From Planctomycetota bacterium (lineage in GTDB: Bacteria > Planctomycetota > Brocadiia > Brocadiales > Brocadiaceae), in assembly GCA_016873165.1 (NCBI GenBank), contig VGXV01000022.1, positions 1 through 61,171 of the forward strand: a stretch of 61,171 nucleotides of DNA. Reading direction: 5' to 3'. The stretch's first letter is position 1. Each line of letters opens with the position of its first letter. Both the position numbers and the translations under genes were made by a program. The notes under the pieces are model-generated. The model made no database searches, was not told the DNA's origin, and saw only the letters and a list, made by a program, of their open reading frames with translations. Of this stretch, positions 17,535 to 26,576 are shown piece after piece.

Positions 17535-17618
17535 GTGAAAAAGACAATCATTATTATTGCGATTATCGTTGTCACCGCATTGTTAATTGAACTTTATGTT
17601 TATTACCAGCACCATTAA
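17535..17618 (+). CDS. 27-residue single-span membrane peptide
   Basis: A short frame starting GTG behind a strong GAAGGAGA site: three N-terminal residues with two lysines, a hydrophobic run IIIIAIIVVTALLIEL, and a short tail ending YYQHH. It would form one membrane helix with a positive cytoplasmic N-terminus. It ends 23 bases before the PilZ gene, and both share one upstream region, so an operon is likely. Small membrane peptides of this kind often modulate a larger protein. No homologue is recognised. The strong ribosome-binding site is the main support. Confidence 0.55.
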   Translation: MKKTIIIIAIIVVTALLIELYVYYQHH

Positions 17619-17641
17619 CTGAAAGAAAGGGGTGGCATAAC

Positions 17642-18037
17642 ATGCCGGAAGAAAGAATCGAAAGAAGATTGTTTCCAAGGATTGATACGAATTTTCCCGT
17701 TACATTGAATGTTGATGGCAATGTATTTTCCGCCAATAGTATCAATTTGAGCGAACGGGGAGTATGTTGTGAAACCTCTGAATATTTCCCTTCTTTTACA
17801 ACGATTAAGGTAACTCTTGATCTCCCTGTAAAGAACGAAACTGTCGTGAGATCAGGAATAATTGTACGTGTAAAAAACAGACTACCCGCAGAAGAATCTC
17901 AAAGGAAAACGTATGCAACCAGTATTTACTTTGAAGATATTGATGCCGGTGAAAGGCAAAAAATAATGAAATATCTTTTAGAAGCAGGCAATATAAATGT
18001 GGGATTAAATAAAACCATAAAGTCTCTCTTATGTTAA
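17642..18037 (+). CDS. PilZ-domain protein
   Basis: 131 residues, essentially one PilZ domain. The c-di-GMP-binding motifs are present: an arginine-rich ERRLFPRID near the N-terminus (RxxxR) and NLSERG about 40 residues later (the D/NxSxxG motif). PilZ domains sense c-di-GMP and control motility, polysaccharide or transport machines. The ATG follows GAAAGAAAGGGG, about 10 bases upstream. An HD-GYP remnant at 47 kb is the only other c-di-GMP-related sequence seen in the window. pyrE begins 57 bases downstream and is probably separate. Confidence 0.88.
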   Translation: MPEERIERRLFPRIDTNFPVTLNVDGNVFSANSINLSERGVCCETSEYFPSFTTIKVTLDLPVKNETVVRSGIIVRVKNRLPAEESQRKTYATSIYFEDIDAGERQKIMKYLLEAGNINVGLNKTIKSLLC

Positions 18038-18094
18038 AATGAGTACAAACACTTCAGATAAAAATTAATTTTAATATTTGCGGGAATCGTATAA

Positions 18095-18670
18095 ATGAAT
18101 ATTGATAACGCCAGAAAAGAATTGCTACGGATAATTATCGAAAAATCGTTTAAATACAATGAAAAACCTGTATTTAAACTTACCTCGGGGAAGATGAGCA
18201 ATTATTATATTAACTGTAAGGCGACCACACTTGATTCCGCCTCAATGTTGCTTATAGGGCAGCTTTTTTTTGAGAAAATCAAACAACTTGATGCTGATGC
18301 CATTGGCGGCCTTACTCATGGAGCAGATCCCATAGCATTTGCAACCGCAATGGTAAGCGCAATGCAGGGCAGTAATATTCAGGCATTTGTTATCAGAAAA
18401 GAAGCCAAATCCTATGGAATGATGAAACTCATTGAAGGTAATGTTTCGGAAGGCGATAAGGTGGTAATTGTGGATGATGTGGTTACCACAGGAGGTTCTA
18501 CAATTCAGGCAATAGACAGGGCAAGAGAGCATAAACTGGAAATTGTTAAGGCTATTGCGCTGGTTGACCGTCAGGAAGGTGGCAGGGAAAATATAGAAAA
18601 CAAAAATGTTGTTTTTGAATCTCTGTTTACACGGGATGAATTGATTGAAGCTTACAAAAATAAATTATGA
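18095..18670 (+). CDS. pyrE: Orotate phosphoribosyltransferase
   Basis: 191 residues, normal length. It converts orotate plus PRPP to orotidine monophosphate, the step after PyrD/PyrK. The PRPP loop VVIVDDVVTTGGST is intact near residue 125-138, and the N-terminal FKLTSGKMSNYYINCK segment and the RKEAKSYGMMKLIEG flexible loop (with the catalytic Lys) are typical. The class is the archaeal-like, shorter type found in many bacteria. It lies about 10 kb from pyrDK rather than in a pyr operon. No attenuator or PyrR-type leader is visible in the 57-base gap. Confidence 0.94.
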   Translation: MNIDNARKELLRIIIEKSFKYNEKPVFKLTSGKMSNYYINCKATTLDSASMLLIGQLFFEKIKQLDADAIGGLTHGADPIAFATAMVSAMQGSNIQAFVIRKEAKSYGMMKLIEGNVSEGDKVVIVDDVVTTGGSTIQAIDRAREHKLEIVKAIALVDRQEGGRENIENKNVVFESLFTRDELIEAYKNKL

Positions 18671-18692
18671 AAGAGAAAAGGATATCCGGGAA

Positions 18693-21473
18693 TTAATCGC
18701 TGAGCACTTCTGCGATCTTTTGTAATAATTTATCCGGAGTGACAGGTTTTTGTAAAAAATAGAGCCCCTCATTAAGAATTGCTCTATTTGTAGTTATGTC
18801 CTCCGAATAACCGCTCATAAATATTATCTTTATGTCCGATCGTTGTTTTTTGATTATATTGTATGCGTCCTTGCCGCTTTTTTTGGGCATCATCACATCA
18901 AATAACAAAAGATCGATGTGTCCTTTATTCTCTTTATACTTTTGTATGGCATCATCTCCGTCTTCTGATGCAATTACTTCATAGCCTTTATATTCGAGCG
19001 TCTTCGTAACAATTTCCCTTACCGCCTTTTCATCTTCGGCCAGCAGAATTGTCTTTGCTTTTGTGAATACAGCAGCCTGAGTTTTTGCCACCTCCTTTTT
19101 ATCAGAATATATAATTTCCTGATCTGTTAAGGGTAAATAGAGAGTACATGTTGTTCCTTTGCCCGGTTCGCTTGCAACCTCAATGCAACCGTTGTGCTGC
19201 CTTAGTATTCCATAAACTATTGAAAGGCCGATGCCGGTTCCTTTTCCCCTATCTTTTGTCGTAAAAAAAGGTTCAAATATTTTTCCTTTGATATCTTCGC
19301 TCATCCCTATTCCGGTATCGGAAATAGTTATTCTGGCGTATTCTCCTGTATTCTTAAGTTCATAATTATTGACGAATGCACTTTCCAATTTCACGATATC
19401 TGTGCTTATGCAAACTTTTCCACCCTTCGGCATTGCGTCTGCTGCGTTGCTTACAAGATTTATTAATACCTGCTCTATCTTGTCTTTATCTGCCATTATT
19501 TTCAAATCTTTATCCGCAAGTATTACATTGCATTTGATGTTTTCTCCTGCTATTCTTAGAAACAGTTGTTCAGCCTGCCTGATAACATCATTCAGATTTA
19601 CCGGTTCAAGGCTTACCGGCTGTCTTCTGCTGAAAGCAAGAAGGCTTTGGGTAAGATTTGTGGCCTTGTTGGAGGATTCGATTATTTTGCTCAGGTATTC
19701 TCGCGCCGGATCATCTTCTTTCAATTGCATTTCTGTCAAATTCGCATATCCGATTATCGCCATGAGCATGTTGTTAAAATCGTGGGCTACTCCACCTGCC
19801 AGTCTTCCAATGGACTCCATTTTTTGTGCATGGTAAAGCTGATTTTTAACCTCAGTAAGTTCTTCAGCTCTCTCGGCGACTCGCTTTTCAAGAGTTTCAT
19901 TCAAGAGTTTTAAGTTTTCTTCCGCCTGCTTACGATCTGTAATGTCCTGTGAAAAACCGATAGCCCGAATACAATCGCCTTTTTCGTCGAATTCTAATTC
20001 TGCTTTTTCCCTGATCCATTTAATGTTGTTGCCTGCCACAATTCTATGCTCGATGTCATACGGTTTATTATTGCTGAGGGCTGCGTTCCATTCCTTTTGC
20101 ACATAATCACGGTCTTCAGGATGAACGCAATTAAGAAAATCATCATACGTAAGTTCAGTGCCAGGTAAAGCACCAAAAATACGATAATTCTCATCTGTCC
20201 AATAGATCTTGTTTTTATGAACGTCTAATTCCCATGTTCCGATAGTTCCGATCTCTTGTGCTTTTTTAAGATAATACCTTTGCAGCTTTAGTTCTGCGGT
20301 TCTTTCCTCCACTTTTTCTTCGAGTGTTTTCGACCAATTCTTAAGTTTTGCATTGGCGGTATCCAGTTCCAGAATCAAATCGTTTATCTGCCGCATGTCT
20401 CTGGCGATACATACGTACCCCAATAATTTCCCATTTAAATCCTGCATGGTTGATGTATGCAGACCGATGGGAATATTTTCGCCGGATTTTGTTTTGCAAT
20501 TTCTTATAAATCCTTCTTTTGTCAGTTCCTGCAATCGGGTTTTTTTCGGCGCTTCCTCTTTAAATTTGAAAATTATCCCTACCGGTTTTCCTAAAAGTTC
20601 TTCTTCCGTATATCCAAGTAAATGGCTGGTAGCTTGATTTATTCCTTTGATTGTGCCTTCAAGATCGACCAAAATAAGCGGATCTATCATGCTTCTGAGA
20701 ATTGTGTCGGTAAATTCTTTCGCGGCAACCAATGAACTTCTTGAACGTTCTATATTATCAATCATTTTATTAAACGTTTTTCCCAATGTGCCAACTTCGT
20801 CATGGGAAGAAAACTCTAATTTCCTTGAATAATCCCCTTCACCTACTTTTTTTGCCGCCTCTGAAAGTTCTTTTATGGGCTTTGAAATTCTAATGCAGAA
20901 CAGATAACCAATAATGAAAATTATTATGTCACAAACCAACATAGTAGGAAGGATTATCCGCAATTTGAAATTTTTGGCGCTGAATATTCTTTCAAATTCA
21001 TGTGTTATTTCATTGTTTAAGTTCAAAAGTTTATCGTTATTCTGACGAATAAAATCAATGGCATCCCTGGAAGTTTTCGTGTCATGTGTATTCTTGATTG
21101 CAATTGCCACCTTTTTCTTAAATGACTGCCAAAGTTCGCTATTGTATTGGAATAGTTCGTTCATGATTGAAGGAGCGGGAGGAATTATTATTCCCATGCT
21201 TTCTCCTCCATTCCAGAGTGTTTGCAGGGATAAATCATAGGTATTAACCGCTTCCTCAAGAAACTGACGGTCGTTGGTATTATCATTAACATAGACTATT
21301 GACAGAGCAAGTCTTGAAATTTTTTGTGATAACATCCTCTGCCGTCCGGCAACATTAACAATGTGATTGTCATGTTTCTGTGTATCTTGATAGCGATATA
21401 CAACGAACAAATTGGCTGCCGCCACCGCCAGCATGAGCAACAATAAAAGTGATATTTTTTTGTTGATATTCAT
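18693..21473 (-). CDS. Hybrid sensor histidine kinase/response regulator with PilJ-type sensor
   Basis: 926 residues. Residues ~8-28 and ~172-195 are membrane spans around a periplasmic helical region carrying VAGRQRMLSQKI, the signature of the PilJ/NarX-type N-terminal domain. Then come HAMP (about 196-250), two PAS domains (about 255-375 and 410-530), coiled coils, a HisKA H-box [11 protein letters not shown], an HATPase with DTGIGM and GKGTGIGLSI, and a C-terminal receiver domain with LLFDVMMPKKSG (phospho-acceptor Asp) and a conserved Lys in LQKP. No separate output gene is adjacent; the receiver may act in a phosphorelay. The ligand is unknown, though PilJ/NarX-like domains in other bacteria respond to small anions. 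Confidence 0.88.
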   Translation of the reverse strand: MNINKKISLLLLLMLAVAAANLFVVYRYQDTQKHDNHIVNVAGRQRMLSQKISRLALSIVYVNDNTNDRQFLEEAVNTYDLSLQTLWNGGESMGIIIPPAPSIMNELFQYNSELWQSFKKKVAIAIKNTHDTKTSRDAIDFIRQNNDKLLNLNNEITHEFERIFSAKNFKLRIILPTMLVCDIIIFIIGYLFCIRISKPIKELSEAAKKVGEGDYSRKLEFSSHDEVGTLGKTFNKMIDNIERSRSSLVAAKEFTDTILRSMIDPLILVDLEGTIKGINQATSHLLGYTEEELLGKPVGIIFKFKEEAPKKTRLQELTKEGFIRNCKTKSGENIPIGLHTSTMQDLNGKLLGYVCIARDMRQINDLILELDTANAKLKNWSKTLEEKVEERTAELKLQRYYLKKAQEIGTIGTWELDVHKNKIYWTDENYRIFGALPGTELTYDDFLNCVHPEDRDYVQKEWNAALSNNKPYDIEHRIVAGNNIKWIREKAELEFDEKGDCIRAIGFSQDITDRKQAEENLKLLNETLEKRVAERAEELTEVKNQLYHAQKMESIGRLAGGVAHDFNNMLMAIIGYANLTEMQLKEDDPAREYLSKIIESSNKATNLTQSLLAFSRRQPVSLEPVNLNDVIRQAEQLFLRIAGENIKCNVILADKDLKIMADKDKIEQVLINLVSNAADAMPKGGKVCISTDIVKLESAFVNNYELKNTGEYARITISDTGIGMSEDIKGKIFEPFFTTKDRGKGTGIGLSIVYGILRQHNGCIEVASEPGKGTTCTLYLPLTDQEIIYSDKKEVAKTQAAVFTKAKTILLAEDEKAVREIVTKTLEYKGYEVIASEDGDDAIQKYKENKGHIDLLLFDVMMPKKSGKDAYNIIKKQRSDIKIIFMSGYSEDITTNRAILNEGLYFLQKPVTPDKLLQKIAEVLSD

Positions 21474-21525
21474 TTGTTGTAGCTATTCTATGTTTCAGAT
21501 TTTTTCATTCTTTGTAAAGAATGAT

Positions 21526-24405
21526 TCAGGCAGAAGTATCGAATTGCATAGAATCAATATAAACATTATTAAACTCATTATGGTTCGCAACATTAATGTG
21601 TTCAATTTTATCTAAAATATCTTCTATTTTCCCCTCAGTTTCTTTGAATAATAAGCACATCTGTGCTCCAATACCGGCGGCGTTTGAAATACATTCTATT
21701 TTGTCTGTGGAAATATCCGGAAGCAATCCTATACGGATGGCATTCTTCACATTTAAATTCATGCCAAAAGATCCCGTCAATATAAGTTTGTCAATATCTT
21801 CAATACGAATACCATATTCCTTGAGCAAAATAAATATTCCTGCCATAATGCCTGCCTTCGCCTTTTGAACCTCTTCTATATCGCGGGCGCTTATTACTAA
21901 CGGCTGGAAAAAAGCGGTTTCCTGTTTGGGGACGAGAATATATCTGTCATTTCTCAGGTTATCAAACTGCGGTTTTTTTACAAAATAACCTCTCTGGTTA
22001 ATAATACCAAGCCGCAAAAAAGCCGCAATTGCATCAATTATGGCGCTTCCGCACAGGCCGGAAGGTTTGCTTCCTTTATAGGTAGCATAGTGAATGGTTA
22101 AATCTTCGTGTATATCTAATTTATAAATAATACCATGACCGGCGGTTCTGCCAGATGCGACGTAAGAACGCTCAAAGGCGGGCCCTGCTGCAACAGAAGT
22201 GGCGATGATTCTGTCTTTATTTCCAATGACGAGTTCCCCGTTTGTTCCCAGATCAACATATAAAACCGGCTTTTCCGAACGGTACAGTTCTGAGGCAATT
22301 ATGCCGGCAACCAAATCTGATCCTACAAAACCATTCAAGAGAGGGGGGAAAACAATCCTTCCGTTTTCGTTCATTGCAAGTCTTTCTTTTGTATACGTAT
22401 CCATGTTTGTGTATTCATAGCGAGATAAGAGAACCGGCACAAAAGGGGATTTTACAAGATATTCGATTTCAAAACCGAGAAACATATGATGCATAACAGA
22501 GTTTCCCACGACAATCATTTTGTAAATATGATTGTAATCTATGCATGCGTTTCTGGTTATTTTCATAATGAGACTGTTAATTCCTTTCAAAAGGCTATTC
22601 CTGAGTACATGCTTGCCTGATTCGTCACTCATGTACTGTTGTGCTCTGGTTATGATATTGTCCCCGAAATAAAATTGTGGATTCATGGAAGAACCATAGG
22701 CGACAAGTTTGCCCGTTTCCAAATTATGAATATAAATGGCAATAGTCGTGGTGCCAATGTCTAATGCCACTCCAAACGCATCACGGGAATGGCTGATGTC
22801 AACCACCGCATTTTTACCGCTATCCAGAATGCAAAAGAGAGGCTTATTGCCCCTGATCATATTCGGCAATTTTTGCAAAATAATTGGTGAAATATTCACG
22901 CCTTTTCCTGTAGCGGCACAGATTACTTCGACATCCGGTTGGGAATCGGATTTCTTCTCCAAAGAAACGGGAATTACTTGAATAGAGGGATTCATTACAT
23001 ATTCATTTGCCAGATTGTCAATAAATTGAAGAGAAACATCTTTTGTGTATACCATGGTTTCCGGATCGGTTCTTGATTCTTTTGGAACATAAACATCCAA
23101 ATCCGATGAAACCCTGAATAGGCATGCAAGACGATAGTTCTTCTCTTTTTGTTCGGAGGTGAGGACAATATCCTCTTTTTTTGAATAAGGAATCGGAGCG
23201 CTTTTTTCCAGTTGGACGATACAAGATCCGCAAACACCGGACTTATTGCAAAGTTGTGGTATGTGGATACCGGCGAGGGCTGCCGCTTCAATCAGGCCGA
23301 TATCCTCTTTCACATAAACTTTTCTCTGATATGGAGAAAAAGAGATGCATTTCATCCCTTTTCCATTTTTTCCGTATGTTTTATAATTCTGTGAAACTGC
23401 ATGAGAAGCATTTACCATTGCCGTAATGGTGTCGGGTGTTGCATTTGGTGGTATCTCGCATCCCGCGCCAAGTATAAACCGCCCTCTTTCCAGAGAAGCG
23501 TGAACGAGTTCGGTTGATTGGGTAAAAATATCCTCGGAACTCTCATTTACGAAAGAAAGTGATTTTATGTTTCCGTTAAAACACAGAGATGAAGACAAAT
23601 CGAAGGCAACATCCAGTGGCACCAAATAGTCAATGGTCATTACATCAAGATTGATATTCTCCATGTCTTTGATTATTTCCTGAGTTGCTCCGGCGACACT
23701 ATACCATGTAATAATCTCCGGATATTGTTTTTTGATAAAACCGTATATTTTTGCGAGATTCGGAAGTTCAAACTCTCTGAATATTTTTGGGGGAAGTATC
23801 GCAGGAGAGGCAGAAGGGTTAAACATAATAATGCTGTCCGCCCCTGCTTCCAATAAATGTTTTATGAATTCTAACGCGACTTCACAGGTATACGAAAGGA
23901 GCCTTTTAAAATTATTCGGTTCGTCAACTATCGCGTAAAGAAACTTTTCGATATCCATTATCCGGGAGGCAATTGTGAGAGGCGCAAGTGCGTGAGCAAC
24001 CACAGGAACTTTTCCCTGGCAGGCGTTCTTCAATATCTTTACCGCTTTGATAATCTCCGGCATCCTGCCTCTTTCAAGAGGGTCGGGAACAGACAACTTA
24101 TCCAAGTCACTGATGGATTGCATAACGGGCTGTTTCACATGCGGATAATTATCCGCAGGATAGGTTAGTGTGCACCCTATAGCCTCCGGCTCTACACAAA
24201 GGTCTGCAAAAGCAAATACCGCATCATACTGAAAATGTTCCTGAGCATTGAGCTGGCATCCCGCAATTACTGCTCCATCGGTAACATAGTCTCTTACGCT
24301 TTTCCCGCATAGTTTTGCAGTTACTCCTGCTACTTCCGGAATAACCGGTATACGATCAACTCTTTCATATTCTATGGTGGCTTTAACGCGTTCAAAAGAA
24401 TTCAT
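21526..24405 (-). CDS. URO-D-type methyltransferase fused to a [2Fe-2S]/ASKHA corrinoid-activating (RACE) protein
   Basis: 959 residues from ATG 24405, chosen over the in-frame ATG at 24438 because GGGGAAA lies about 9 bases upstream of 24405. Residues 1-340 form a URO-D/MtaA-like barrel. Residues ~350-445 are a plant-type ferredoxin domain with Cys386, Cys392, Cys395 and Cys428. The rest is an ASKHA ATPase domain (FGVALDIGTTT near 544-553, VDLGTNGE near 717, and a GSFG block near 877), as in RamA/RACo proteins that reduce inactive Co(II) corrinoids using ATP. The MtaA-type HxC zinc motif is replaced by WYSVAG near 234-239, while Cys316 (GAGCEIPP) remains. The gene lies 57 bases past a corrinoid protein gene, so the pair should act together. 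Fusion of transfer and reactivation in one chain is unusual. Confidence 0.85.
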   Translation of the reverse strand: MNSFERVKATIEYERVDRIPVIPEVAGVTAKLCGKSVRDYVTDGAVIAGCQLNAQEHFQYDAVFAFADLCVEPEAIGCTLTYPADNYPHVKQPVMQSISDLDKLSVPDPLERGRMPEIIKAVKILKNACQGKVPVVAHALAPLTIASRIMDIEKFLYAIVDEPNNFKRLLSYTCEVALEFIKHLLEAGADSIIMFNPSASPAILPPKIFREFELPNLAKIYGFIKKQYPEIITWYSVAGATQEIIKDMENINLDVMTIDYLVPLDVAFDLSSSLCFNGNIKSLSFVNESSEDIFTQSTELVHASLERGRFILGAGCEIPPNATPDTITAMVNASHAVSQNYKTYGKNGKGMKCISFSPYQRKVYVKEDIGLIEAAALAGIHIPQLCNKSGVCGSCIVQLEKSAPIPYSKKEDIVLTSEQKEKNYRLACLFRVSSDLDVYVPKESRTDPETMVYTKDVSLQFIDNLANEYVMNPSIQVIPVSLEKKSDSQPDVEVICAATGKGVNISPIILQKLPNMIRGNKPLFCILDSGKNAVVDISHSRDAFGVALDIGTTTIAIYIHNLETGKLVAYGSSMNPQFYFGDNIITRAQQYMSDESGKHVLRNSLLKGINSLIMKITRNACIDYNHIYKMIVVGNSVMHHMFLGFEIEYLVKSPFVPVLLSRYEYTNMDTYTKERLAMNENGRIVFPPLLNGFVGSDLVAGIIASELYRSEKPVLYVDLGTNGELVIGNKDRIIATSVAAGPAFERSYVASGRTAGHGIIYKLDIHEDLTIHYATYKGSKPSGLCGSAIIDAIAAFLRLGIINQRGYFVKKPQFDNLRNDRYILVPKQETAFFQPLVISARDIEEVQKAKAGIMAGIFILLKEYGIRIEDIDKLILTGSFGMNLNVKNAIRIGLLPDISTDKIECISNAAGIGAQMCLLFKETEGKIEDILDKIEHINVANHNEFNNVYIDSMQFDTSA

Positions 24406-24462
24406 CGTAATATTTCCCCGATTTATAACAGAGTGCATTTTATTAGGATGATATGCACATAT

Positions 24463-25125
24463 TTATATTTTCAGAAAATAATGTAACGCGTCAAAAGCGT
24501 CAAAGGCCACATAATCAACATCAATATACTTATGTTTTGCCTGCTGAACAGCGGCGCCACCGGCGACAATTACCGGTTGTATTGACTTTTTCATTGATAA
24601 AATTCTTATTTCATTAATAGCAGGCAGGCATACGGTCATTAAACTTGAAACACCGATAATGTCTGCTTTTTCCCTGATAGCTGCGTCAACAAATACTTCC
24701 GGCGGCACATCTTTTCCTAAATTAATAACTCTAATGCCGGACATTTTTGAAATGGTTGCCACCAAATGCTTCCCCAAATCATGCACATCTCCCTGGATAG
24801 TGCCGATAACGAGGGTTTTTGTTGTGTTGGTATCAGGATTTTTCGGAATGCATAGATCGGAGATTTGGTCCATGGCATTTTCAAGTTTTCTGGCAATTAC
24901 CTGATCAATTACTTCGGTCATTGCACGTGAAGCAAGAAGAACGTCGAGGAGTTGAAAATTTTCTGTGGTACATTTTTCTTCCAGTGCTCTTAAGGCAACT
25001 ATCAAACCATTACTAATAATCTCTTTAACGGGAACGCCCTGAGATATCAATCTGTCCGCCTCCGCAACCGCTTCGTTGTTCTCTCCTGCCTCCACCAGTT
25101 TTGCCAGCCGTATTACATTCGCCAT
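24463..25125 (-). CDS. Corrinoid (B12-binding) methyl-carrier protein, MtaC/MtbC-like
   Basis: 220 residues with the two-domain layout of methyltransferase corrinoid proteins: an N-terminal helical cap (about 1-90) and a Rossmann-type B12 domain. The lower-ligand motif D113-x-H115-xx-G118 (GDVHDLGK) is intact, followed by GVSSLMT and VIVAGGAAV, which contact the nucleotide tail in the family. It carries methyl groups between a donor-specific methyltransferase and an acceptor enzyme. The usual donor methyltransferase (MtaB, MttB or MtbB type) is not in the window. It is transcribed just before the URO-D/RACE fusion, presumably as an operon, and ychF lies upstream. Confidence 0.9.
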   Translation of the reverse strand: MANVIRLAKLVEAGENNEAVAEADRLISQGVPVKEIISNGLIVALRALEEKCTTENFQLLDVLLASRAMTEVIDQVIARKLENAMDQISDLCIPKNPDTNTTKTLVIGTIQGDVHDLGKHLVATISKMSGIRVINLGKDVPPEVFVDAAIREKADIIGVSSLMTVCLPAINEIRILSMKKSIQPVIVAGGAAVQQAKHKYIDVDYVAFDAFDALHYFLKI

Positions 25126-25181
25126 GCTTTTCGTTCTGTCACTTAAACTCTGAGAAGTTTATTTAATGGTGATTAAATTTT

Positions 25182-26270
25182 TTAAACATTAAACCGGAAG
25201 TGGACGATATCGCCGTCTTTCATAACATATTCCTTACCTTCCACGCGTAAAAGCCCTTTTTCCTTTATCTTTTGTTCAGAACCCAAGGCGATGAGATCGT
25301 CATAGCCATATATTTCCGCGCGGATAAAACCCCGTTCAAAATCAGAATGAATTACTCCTGCCGCCTGGGGGGCCTTTGTTCCCTGCTTAATCGTCCATGC
25401 CTTTATTTCTTTTGGTCCTGCGGTAAAATAAGTAATTAATCCAAGTAAATGATATGTTTCCCTGATAAGTTTTTCAAGTCCTGATTCCGTCATCCCCATT
25501 TCTTCATAATAAGACTTCCTTTCCGCAGGCTCCATTTGGGCGATTTCCGATTCAATATCGCCGGAAATGATGACAAACCTTGAGTTCTCTTTTTTTGAAT
25601 ATTCGGAAATGGCATCGATGTGTTTTTTATCCTTTTCAAGATCGAAGATATTGGCTACATATAATACCGGTTTTGACGTTATTAAATGCAGGTCTGCAAT
25701 GTCGGCTTTTTCCTCGTCTGTAAAGGATAATTGCCGTACCGGGATGTTGTTGTTAAGGGAGTCTTTTATTTTTTTCAAAACATCAATTGTTGCCAGGATT
25801 TTTTTATCGCCGGTTCTTGAAAGTTTTTCACTTCTGCTTAGTCTCTTATCAACCGTCTCGATATCCGCAAGAATCAATTCCGTATTGATAATTTCGATAT
25901 CTCTTATCGGGTGAACACTGCCTTCCACATGAATAGTATCGCTTTTTTCAAAACAGCGCACTACATGCAGTATGGCATTTACATTTTTAATGTGGCCAAG
26001 AAACTGGTTGCCCAGTCCTTCGCCTTTGCTTGCGCCTTTTACAAGGCCTGCGATGTCAACAAATTCAACTATTGTCGGAACAATTTTCTCCGTTGGTATT
26101 AATTCGGCAATTTTATCTAAACGTATATCCGGAACCGTTACCACTCCCACATTGGGGTCAATTGTGCAAAAGGGATAATTTGCAGATGCCGCCTTGGCAG
26201 ATGTTAACGCATTAAAGATGGTTGATTTTCCAACGTTTGGCAAACCAACGATTCCACAGTTTAAACCCAT
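25182..26270 (-). CDS. ychF: Redox-regulated ATPase YchF (Obg-family)
   Basis: 362 residues, standard length. The P-loop is GLPNVGKST (about 8-16), with a [10 protein letters not shown] switch segment and a C-terminal TGS domain (about 275-360, including [13 protein letters not shown] and [12 protein letters not shown]). Family members bind ATP in preference to GTP, associate with ribosomes and respond to oxidative stress. The ATG follows GGGGAC. It lies upstream of the corrinoid operon on the same strand with 56 bases between, so read-through is possible but functional linkage is not implied. Confidence 0.96.
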   Translation of the reverse strand: MGLNCGIVGLPNVGKSTIFNALTSAKAASANYPFCTIDPNVGVVTVPDIRLDKIAELIPTEKIVPTIVEFVDIAGLVKGASKGEGLGNQFLGHIKNVNAILHVVRCFEKSDTIHVEGSVHPIRDIEIINTELILADIETVDKRLSRSEKLSRTGDKKILATIDVLKKIKDSLNNNIPVRQLSFTDEEKADIADLHLITSKPVLYVANIFDLEKDKKHIDAISEYSKKENSRFVIISGDIESEIAQMEPAERKSYYEEMGMTESGLEKLIRETYHLLGLITYFTAGPKEIKAWTIKQGTKAPQAAGVIHSDFERGFIRAEIYGYDDLIALGSEQKIKEKGLLRVEGKEYVMKDGDIVHFRFNV

Positions 26271-26469
26271 TTTTGTCCCCGTTCTTTAGTTATTTATTAA
26301 AACATACAATGATAAAGACATATATATTACCGGTAATTTCTCTTTTTCGCAAATATGGAAAATAGATGGTTTGTACAAACAACGATTTTTTCAATAAAAA
26401 TTTCTAAAGTATCATTATATTTGTTATTTAGTGTGTAAAATCATGTAAAATAAAGCGTTTATATTCTGA

Positions 26470-26498
26470 TTGACAAGAAAATATACATGCGTTAAACT
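26470..26498 (+). promoter_or_regulatory. Sigma-70-type promoter upstream of tonB
   Basis: TTGACA at 26470-26475 and TAAACT at 26493-26498 are 17 bases apart, about 80 bases before the tonB-like ATG. The 306-base divergent gap between ychF and tonB holds nothing else recognisable. No Fur-box-like palindrome was found. Confidence 0.5.
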
Positions 26499-26576
26499 CG
26501 AATGCGAATAAGAAAACGAATATCTTGTGATCTCCATACGTTAAAACTGTTGCCGGTCAACCTGTGACGGTATAAT

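Noticed and set aside
25126-25181. Cobalamin riboswitch upstream of the corrinoid gene
   Set aside because: The gap to ychF is only 56 bases, too short for a B12 riboswitch, and no B12-box-like sequence was found.
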